64,000 nucleotides of DNA from Myrica gale (lineage: Eukaryota > Streptophyta > Magnoliopsida > Fagales > Myricaceae): assembly GCA_963930655.1 (NCBI GenBank), contig OZ005607.1:24560874-24624873 (forward strand), written 5' to 3'. Of this stretch, positions 56,711 to 64,000 are shown piece after piece. Made by a program: the position numbers and the translations under genes. Below the pieces are notes generated by a model. The model ran no database searches, was not told the DNA's origin, and saw nothing but the letters and a program-made list of their open reading frames with translations. How positions within the stretch are numbered: the stretch's first letter is position 1; the number at the start of each line of letters is the position of its first letter.

Positions 56711-59700
56711 TCAACTACATTTCATGCCCAAAAGCAAACCTGAAACATATTACAACAACAAAATGAAATCATTTCTCATTTACGACCACAGCAATGGACT
56801 AGTGGTGACAAGGCAGTACCTGGGCATTTGGAAAAAACATTTTTAAGAGAAGCAATGGGGAGTGGGGAAGCAGTGGCCGGATGTAATGAGTTATTGTTCG
56901 AAGAAGATGAAGTAGTTGAGGTGTTTTCATCTACTTCTGCGGCAGTGGTGAGGGCAAAGAGGCTATCAGGGAGGATGTGCGCTAAGCTGCTCACCACAGA
57001 AAAAGAAAACAATTTTTTATGATAAGCAAGTTTATACAAATGCAAAAAGACATACCATAAGAAGAGTTTACAACAATGATATGAAGATGATACAGAGATA
57101 TCCACTAAATTTCACAGTAAAAAGAAAAAGGAAATGAAAAGAAACGCGCCCCAGATGACCCAAAGCAGAATACAGGAGGAATTTAATATCTTCTGAGCAA
57201 AGTGATGGTCCTTCGCCATTCTGGGTAACTTTCTTTACATCTGAAAATTCAATATCTTATACCTTTCAGGCAGGTCACTTTCTTTAGGATATGATTTCTC
57301 CTCCTTGCCACTGCTATGAACAGTGTCATTATTGCAAGCTGGATACACTTCCTGCTCCAGCTGCTGATCAGCATATGCAGCACCAGTGCGAGAAGGGTCA
57401 TCGCTTTTGTCTGCGGCAGCAAATGTGAAAAAAATCTTCATTATTTTTCAAGTACGAAGACCATTTCAAGGTTAAACGATATCAAATGGTGATTTAATTA
57501 ACCTGTTGGGACTTGTTGATCGATGCCATCAGGTGGTGGTGAAGTAATGAGCGTTTGATTGTTGGGATTGTGAGTTAGGGTTGGAGAGGGAATGGGAGAC
57601 CCAACAGACAAATTATGATGGTATTGATTAGGATGATAGCGATGACTCTTGAAGTCCAGAAGTTGCAGATTCATTAGCCTTCTCCCTTGTAGCTCAAGAG
57701 CTTGCTGGAAATCAGCCTGTTCCTCTAGTTTCCTTCTCAACAACATCTCTTGGGTATCATAAAACATTCGTGCTCCTGTTTTCAGACCAAAGAAAATATA
57801 CCTTCAAGAAAGGGAGGAAGTTGACGAAAGAAGAAAGGAACTTGTTTGCTTGTCCTGTTTGCTTACCAAAGTGGATCTCAAGAGGCTCTCTAGAATCAAG
57901 CCCAGATGTACTTGAACACAGTGAATAGTCCCCCTTTTCCAACTGTTGTTGCTGTTGTTGCTTCCTAAGATTTTGGAATTAGGACCAAAAACATCATTAA
58001 TGTAGAAAGCAAGCAGCACAATAATTAAACAAGAAACCAAAATAGAGAATGCGATTATACTTGTCCGGTATCTTTCCCTTCTCTTTATAAGGTTTCACAA
58101 GAACACGGGAATCACAAACAAAATGCGGGTTCCCTTTGGCCAAAATTATCTTCACGGTCTCCGGGTAGACGAATGTAACAAATCCAAACATTCGCTTCTG
58201 CTGGTATGGTATCCTCACATCTTGCACAGGTCCATAAATGCTTCAAGACCAGACAAATCAGATCAGAACGATGTTCATTAGTACAGTTACTCCATCTGAA
58301 ATTCGAGTTAACAAAACCCGAACAAATTAACTAAAATGAATCACCTAAAGTAGTTGGAAACATCTTCTTCTCTGAAAGTACTGTCAGCCGGGAATGTCAA
58401 GTAAATCTGTCTCGAGCCTGGATTCACCATTCCTCCCAGTCCCATGGATGGAAAGTCATTTCTTTCAGGCCGGCACTTCCCGAACTTATGAAGTTCATCC
58501 CCCATCATCAATGCTGCTGCTGCGGCCGATCTGCCGCATCATCACGAAGTACAGCCAATCATCAATCCAAAAGCAAAAACTCACAAGCAAGACTTATTAT
58601 GAGAAAGAGTTGGCCATATGCGAAATTCAAAACAAATGCTATGAAACAAACACACATAAACAAGAAAAGCCCAGAACTAATCCATAACAACTGGAACTCC
58701 GTACGCAAGGAGGACCCAATCAGATGACTCGATGAGGAGCTTGCACTGTGCGCATTGTAGCAGAATATGTGCAAGTTCAAGCACTTCATAATGAAAACAG
58801 CCCAACAAGACTAATCCAAAACAACAACTTGAACTAAAGGACATACAGTATGGGAAATAAAGAGTGTTAACTCCAATGATACAAAGGCATATTTGAAGGT
58901 ACATACCTCTGGGTGTCATTTTGTTGTTGCATTAGAAAATTCAGGCACTTGTTGTAAGGGAAAGAAGCTCCAGTCATGAGCTGAGACGCAGCGGCTAGTT
59001 TTTGTTGGTGGGCAGCCTTTGATCTGAGTAAGTCTTGATAATGGTCAAACTCACTGAGTTTGCCCGGCGAACCAACGGTAGCAGTTGTATCCAGGGAATC
59101 GCTGTGCAGAAACCGGCAACTGCTGCCATTTTTACAAAAGCCTCTGGCGAAATACAAGCATGGCTTCCATCCAAGCCCGGAGCTTGCATCTTCGGACACA
59201 GAAGACACGCCTGGAGCCAAGTGGCTTCGAGTATGTAACAAGGATTCAGCATAAGAACTAGGACTCACTGGTAACTCAAGCCTCGGATCGAACAAGTCAT
59301 CGATCTTGGAGTCATTGAGAAAAGCCAGATGGTCTGGGAGCTGGTACTCATCAATGAGGTCGCTAGAACTATGAGGCAATGCTGAAGATAAAAATGAGCC
59401 GGGACCAATATTACTGGATTCTTTGAGAACACTGGCATAAGAGAGAGAAGGATTGGCAAACCCAGTGCGGGGCCAATGATTGGAGGAAGGGGAAGAGGGG
59501 TTTGTGATGTCGAAGCCATTGACTGTGGTTCTTGAAGAAGAGGTGGGGAGGGACAAATGGCTGGGCCTGGAGATGGGGTTGAAAGGCGAAGTAGAGGAAG
59601 GTGTGGAGGGTAAAGAGGCAATGTTCGAGGGGAGTCCCAAGTGGGTTTTGGCTTTGATGATGAGAGTCTGAAGATTAGTGTCCGGTCCAAAAGCCAAGCG

Positions 59701-59820
59701 TATCATCTCCTTCTCACCGTGGTCTTGTAAGAGAAGGTAGCCCATGATTTTTGAGGCATTTTCTGGGTCCAGGGCTTGGATTCTTGAGAAAACCACCTTA
59801 GTAGCTTCGTAGGAATCCAT
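56711..59820 (-). CDS. CCCH zinc finger plus RRM protein, copy B, 664 residues
   Basis: Predicted RNA-binding regulator, paralogue of copy A. Coding exons on the minus strand: 59820-58907, 58530-58345, 58240-58061, 57964-57867, 57775-57503, 57410-57263, 56986-56820, 56739-56711. All junctions are GT/AG, phases agree, and the total is 665 codons with the stop. The exon holding most of the RRM is exactly 180 bp in both copies. The zinc finger is Cys 221, 229, 235 and His 239. RRM motifs are IYLTFP and [10 protein letters not shown] Gln run and the segment [20 protein letters not shown] follow. Unlike copy A, translation continues through the last intron into an eighth exon that adds ten codons (ending MKCS). 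The C-terminal tail is clearly diverged from copy A. Confidence 0.93.
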
Positions 59821-60150
59821 GGACGCAACAACACTAAGTTCCTATACTATTTAAAGGAGCTGGAAACAGTAGGAGCAATGAATTTAGTGTGAACTTTGTC
59901 AAAAGGAGGAATAATGGGCGGATTATTATTTAACTATTATAATGGTGGCGAAGCGAGTGTACAAGGAGGCTAGGGGTGGGTCTTTTTCTGTCAATGGCCA
60001 TGAAACGAAATAGCAGAAACTAGACTATAGGGTTTGAACTTTGAGGTTGAAGACGGTGGAAGATGAGCAAGAAGAGAGAGAGAGAGAGAGAGAGGATCAA
60101 TTCAAAAGTGCTTTGGTGGTACTGCTAGCCTGCTACTCTTCTCTCTTAAA
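59821..60150 (-). promoter_or_regulatory. 5' flank of CCCH gene B
   Basis: It contains a GA run (60074-60093, CT on the transcript strand). GA/CT runs at a similar place in gene A suggest a conserved leader, though the distance differs (about 260 against 40 bp). The start site is not defined. Confidence 0.5.
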
Positions 60151-60154
60151 CTTA

Positions 60155-60355
60155 GTGTGCGTTTGTGTACCAAAATTTTACCCTCTCTAAAATTTTAACA
60201 CAATTAAATATTATAATATAATCTCTCTCTTCCCATCAAATCATTACTATTTACTACAAAAAAATATAAAAAATTATCTCTCTCTTCACTTTTTCACTAA
60301 ACCCAATACCTAAAATTTTAACAACACTAAAATTTTACAACACAGACACAAAAGA
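60155..60355. mobile_element. AAAATTTTA-family MITE, copy 4, best preserved
   Basis: It runs from TTAGTGTGCGTTTGTG to CACAGACACAAAAG with AAAATTTTACC and CTAAAATTTTAC near the ends. It matches 33175-33375 almost throughout. Confidence 0.65.
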
Positions 60356-60944
60356 ACCACAACTTTTGGTGGCAGTGCATAAGCTGCTGCAGCAGCAGCC
60401 TTGGGAGAGTAAAACTGGCTTACTTCAGTCTCTCCTTCGCTATCTCTCTTGCGTGTTATTTTCTTCTTTGTTTATTTTTTCATACCCTCTATCTCACTTA
60501 TTATTTTAGGTATTTGTCTTTGCAGATTTGGACAAAACAAGACTAAGTGGAGAGTAGATTCAGATCTCCTGCATAACTTGAATGGGGAAATAGTATCACC
60601 CAGTCAATCTAATTTGGGCACCCTTTGATCGCTGAGAAATTGTACATTTGGTGGAGTTTTAATATAGTATACTGCCACAATTGAGGCCCTACTCTCATAA
60701 AAGGGTCCCTCCCACAAGTTGGTATTGGGCCCCAAACACAAATGAAGTAGCAAGTTTTGTAGTCAAACGTAAGTGTGGAAATTTGGTATTGTTTATAAAC
60801 CATAAATTTTTTAGTTTACTACTACAATTATGGAGAAAATTTGTGCAGATACTTCTTTTTAACTTTTTAGAACAATGGGAGGGCTTTAAAATACTATAAT
60901 ATATATTTAGAAAAAAAAGAGGTGAGTTCTCAATCCCTAATTAA
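60356..60944. other. Intergenic DNA, no gene seen
   Basis: Promoter-distal flank of CCCH gene B. GCTGCTGCAGCAGCAG near 60382 is a short triplet run. Confidence 0.45.
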
Positions 60945-61135
60945 GTAAGGCTCTGTTTATGTAGCAAAATTTTAGCCACCTAAAATTTTATCATCATTAC
61001 AAAACACTCTATCTCCTAACTTTTTCATCAATTTTCATAAGTTTTTTCACTTTTTCTCATCACTTTTTCATCAACCCCAATACCTAAAATTTTAACAACC
61101 CTAAAATTTTACTTTTCAAACACAGCCTAAGTCAC
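60945..61135. mobile_element. AAAATTTTA-family MITE, copy 5
   Basis: The left end GGCTCTGTTTATGTAGC and the right end AAACACAGCC are inverse-related. CTAAAATTTTA blocks lie near both ends. Confidence 0.6.
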
Positions 61136-61342
61136 GAGTTTGATTATAAGGGGTTTCAAATCTAGAAATTCCAATATCTTTTTTGATAGTTAGATTATCC
61201 AGGTTGTTTGCATGGGCATGGTGGTAGATGCGAGATGAGTGCATGTGGCAAAAAGTTTCTGTTACCAAAAACAAAATTTGTAAAAAAAAAATGGTTTTCA
61301 ATGCATGTAGTTTTTTTTTTAAGTTGTGGAACCTAAACCTAT

Positions 61343-61457
61343 TTTTTTTTTCTAGGTAAATCAGAATCACGCCTGCGGGAATGAGGCTAAGAGATTCGAT
61401 CCCGGATGAAACCCTCCCCAAAGGGAGGAGGCGCCAACTGAGCTATAGCTCACTGGC
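61343..61457 (-). mobile_element. tRNA-derived SINE with 13-bp target duplication
   Basis: On the minus strand the unit reads through box A (TAGCTCAGTTGG, about 61451-61440), the hairpin CCTCCCTTTGGGGAGG, and box B (GGGATCGAATC, about 61400), then ends in a run of ten A. The 13-mer AACCTAAACCTAT flanks it on both sides (61330-61342 and 61458-61470). A polymerase III A and B box pair, an A tail and a long target duplication are the features of a SINE. At 115 bp it is short, like a tRNA head with little body. It is not a tRNA gene: there is no anticodon arm or acceptor stem. Confidence 0.88.
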
Positions 61458-61470
61458 AACCTAAACCTAT

Positions 61471-61955
61471 ATTAAGATGAAAACATTTTTTAAGAAATAA
61501 ATTTTGTTTGTTACAGGAAATAGTTTTAAATGAGAACTTTTTTTTTAGAAAACAGAAATTTATCATATTAGATTCTTTATGTATGATCAATTGTATTATC
61601 TTTTTATTATCTAATACTCAGAAATTATATTATATTATGTTATATATATTTTATATTAAAGATGCCATTTATAATAGCTGAAAGCTTCGTAATTTTTGAA
61701 ATTTTATTCTACTATGTATAAGTAATAATACACCTCCGGAAAATAAAAAGAGAAGAATGCTGGTAAGCACGCGCTATATGGCGCGTGAATTAGTAAGTCA
61801 AAATGAGTACCAAATAGTACACGATCACTATCCCATCATTCTGACAAACTCCTTCTCCACTTTACCTATCCGCGTTGATGAGTGATGTAATTTTTCATTA
61901 GAAATAAAATTTTTTTTACAAATCCGCATTCCTAATTTTTGGTATTCATAAAAAA
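61471..61955. other. AT-rich intergenic DNA, no gene seen
   Basis: GCACGCGCTATATGGCGCGTG near 61768 is a short GC-rich palindrome. Nothing else stands out. Confidence 0.4.
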
Positions 61956-61959
61956 ATGA

Positions 61960-62290
61960 ACTGAATTAAAAAATTGCGGTCCGGACCAGTTTCATTTTTT
62001 TATTAATTTTTTTTATTATTTTAAAAAAATTAATGTTTTTTTAGGTTAATTTCAAGGGAGAAAGACATATAAAATATAGAGTTTTAGTTTAGATTAAAAC
62101 AAAAAAATTTTAAGTTTGTAATTTGTATTAAAAATATATAAAAAGATATTTTATATTTATATTAATAAATTTGGTCCGATCCGATTCGGACCGTATTTAA
62201 AAAAACACAAAATTAAACCAGACTGAACCACATTTTAAAACCGATCCGATTCAGACAAGACCACATTTTAAAAAATAGAATCCGATTTTG
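61960..62290. mobile_element. Remnant of the GGTCCGG hAT element, reverse orientation
   Basis: The blocks GCGGTCCGGACCAG, TAGGTTAATTTCAA and GAGTTTTAGTTTAGATTAA are the inverse of the interior of 3170-3610. Clear TAGGG ends and a target duplication are missing. Confidence 0.65.
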
Positions 62291-62799
62291 TTCCGCCTAC
62301 TTCCCATTACCTTTTCCTCTAGAAGGCATTACTAATTTACCATAATTTAACAATTCTTTTTTTATTCAAACTACAGTTTAGAGGCGGTCGGAATATTTTG
62401 TAATCAGTTATTTTGTCCTCATCCTGTGGCCCATCTCTCGCTCGCAGCGTCTGGGCCTTAAAACCGCCAAGCCCTTTTCTGAGTATGAATCATAATTCAT
62501 ACAGAAAAGTATAGCCACGTTACACGACATATTCGTTTAAGTGAAATTTTTTAAAATTTTAAATGTTATAAAAAATTTTAGATAATATTTAAATTTTATT
62601 GATATATATAAGCTGTTGACTTGTATTTATATGCGTAAAAAAGTAATAATATATATTTTAATGATGTTAAGATTGTAATGTTAAAAAATATGATATAAAT
62701 TCTAGAAAAATATTGAAAACGAACATGCCCATGAAATACCCCATCTAGTGCGCTGTTCTCACCCAGGTAAGACCAGAACTAACTTAAGTGGGATGAGAG

Positions 62800-63640
62800 A
62801 TTCTTTACTAGTCTCTACTGAATTTCTATGTAAGTTAGGTGGGTACACTATGTGTGGGTGTGCTGTACAAAATTTCATTCATAACTCAAAAAAAAAATGA
62901 TCAATTTCTATATACTGTAGGTCGATTGACACAACAAATTTTCATCGTTATTAAAAAAAATGATCTAAAGTTTTGACAACAAAATGTTATGAAAACTTAT
63001 TCCATTCTAATTATTGTTTTGGTCCATTATTTTATTCTAAATGATATTGTTAATTTATATTACCCGAAATTAAAACATTTTTTTATAATGTTGTTTTGAA
63101 CTTAAACTCGCATAATTATTGTGTATATATATTTCTGAATTCAGATAGTAAATTGCAGAGTATCCTTGTCCGAAATTTTAATTATAAGGAACTCGTTCAA
63201 GTCACCAATCACCTTATTATCTTGATGGTAATGGCAGCCTCGGAATTGTGTGGATTTAGTTTATAAGTTATGGGTTCATTTTCTCACTCGGATAGTGGGA
63301 TCGAGGATTCTTTACTAGCCTTTTTAAACTTTCTTTGTACGTTAGGGGGATACACTCTATGTGGATGTGCTGTACAAAATTTCATTCACAACTCAAAAAA
63401 ATAAAAATTGATCTAATTTCGATATACAAAGGTCGATGGACGCAACATATTTATGTCGTTATTAAAAAAAATGATCTAAGGTTTGACGACAAAATGGTAT
63501 GAAAAACTCATTCCATTCTAATTCTTGTTTTGGTCCATTATCCACACTAAATGATACTATTAACTTGTATTAGTCAAAATTAAAGCATTTTTTTTTATAA
63601 TATTGTTTTTGAACTTAAACTCACGTGATTATTGGCTTGT
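62800..63640. repeat. Direct duplication of about 330 bp, spaced 500 bp
   Basis: 62800-63120 and 63305-63635 share GTGCTGTACAAAATTTCATTC, AAAAAAAATGATCTAA, CATTCCATTCTAATT, GTTTTGGTCCATTAT and TTTTTGAACTTAAACTC. They differ at roughly one base in ten. No coding capacity. The ends are undefined, so it is either a tandem duplication or two copies of one element. Confidence 0.8.
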
Positions 63641-64000
63641 TATACTAAGAACTTTGTGTGTCGTCATTTTCGGTGGATCGATATATCTAATTATTGCATG
63701 TGTTGTAATATATGTTAGGCATCAATATTTTTCCCTTGGTTTTTACATGGCTTTTTTTTAAAAAAATTAAGTTGACACATAATAGAAGACGGTAATTAGA
63801 AGGCGAAAGAAAGTTTGGAATTTTCTTGCGGAGTTTTAACTTAATATACTACAATCAGTATCCTCTCCAATTGATTGCATCCTTAACATACATTTAAAAT
63901 ACCTATTCTCCATTGAAAATAAGGGCAAATTTGCATTTCATCACTCCTGTTTTTAACTCATAATTTTTTTTTCAAATTTGAAGACTTAACCTATCAATGG
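63641..64000. other. Intergenic DNA at the window edge
   Basis: No gene or repeat was recognised. Confidence 0.4.

Noticed and set aside
61343..61457. tRNA gene
   Set aside because: Box A and box B are present, but there is no acceptor stem or anticodon arm, and it has an A tail and target duplication. It is a SINE.

Overview
The window is plant nuclear DNA, almost certainly from a eudicot and probably from a repeat-rich genome. The evidence is split genes with GT/AG introns, GH17 beta-1,3-glucanases of the PR-2 type, plant-specific CCCH+RRM proteins, a MEF1-like pentatricopeptide fragment, and many short hAT- and Mutator-type elements, LTR debris and a tRNA-derived SINE. The species cannot be named from sequence alone. 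It is not prokaryotic: there are no operons, and no CRISPR array was seen.

Left part (about 1-30,300): a tandem array of beta-1,3-glucanase genes, all on the + strand. Three copies look intact (21113-22440, 26197-28030, 28768-30279). One is full length but carries a stop codon and a 1-bp deletion (9494-11509). One is cut off early in exon 2 (17269-17942). Only the last codons of another remain (7672-7729). Blocks of promoter and spacer DNA are repeated with the genes: 1240-2760 with 13980-15010, 8780-9493 with 16600-17268 and 24950-26196, 15603-17268 with 23815-26196, and 12140-12780 with 28260-29170. The array therefore grew by duplication of multi-kilobase blocks. The truncated copy abuts a Pack-MULE-like unit (17993-19478), in which a MEF1-like PPR fragment lies between inverted arms of about 290 bp.

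Middle (30,300-36,500): a small three-exon gene on the - strand (31041-31805) encodes a 109-residue coiled-coil protein. It is followed by intergenic DNA with short elements, including a 560-bp palindromic Mutator-type element (34467-35026).

Right part (36,500-64,000): two paralogous genes on the - strand encode CCCH zinc finger plus RRM proteins of 683 and 664 residues (37437-41812 and 56711-59820). Exon phases match, and both have a spliced 3' UTR. The 15 kb between them holds a 3.1-kb hAT element (46808-49904). Its decayed transposase is interrupted by a complete solo LTR (48170-49531, 5-bp target duplication) and by a small inverted-repeat element. A second LTR fragment lies at about 42930-43967. 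The right edge has short hAT-type elements, a SINE with a 13-bp target duplication (61343-61457), and a direct duplication (62800-63640).

The glucanases are predicted secreted enzymes that cut beta-1,3-glucan (callose or fungal wall). The CCCH+RRM pair are predicted RNA-binding regulators. The two groups have no evident functional link. I did not find a convincing new molecular system. The most interesting items are the captured PPR gene, the nested transposon structure, and the conserved 3' UTR intron of the CCCH genes.
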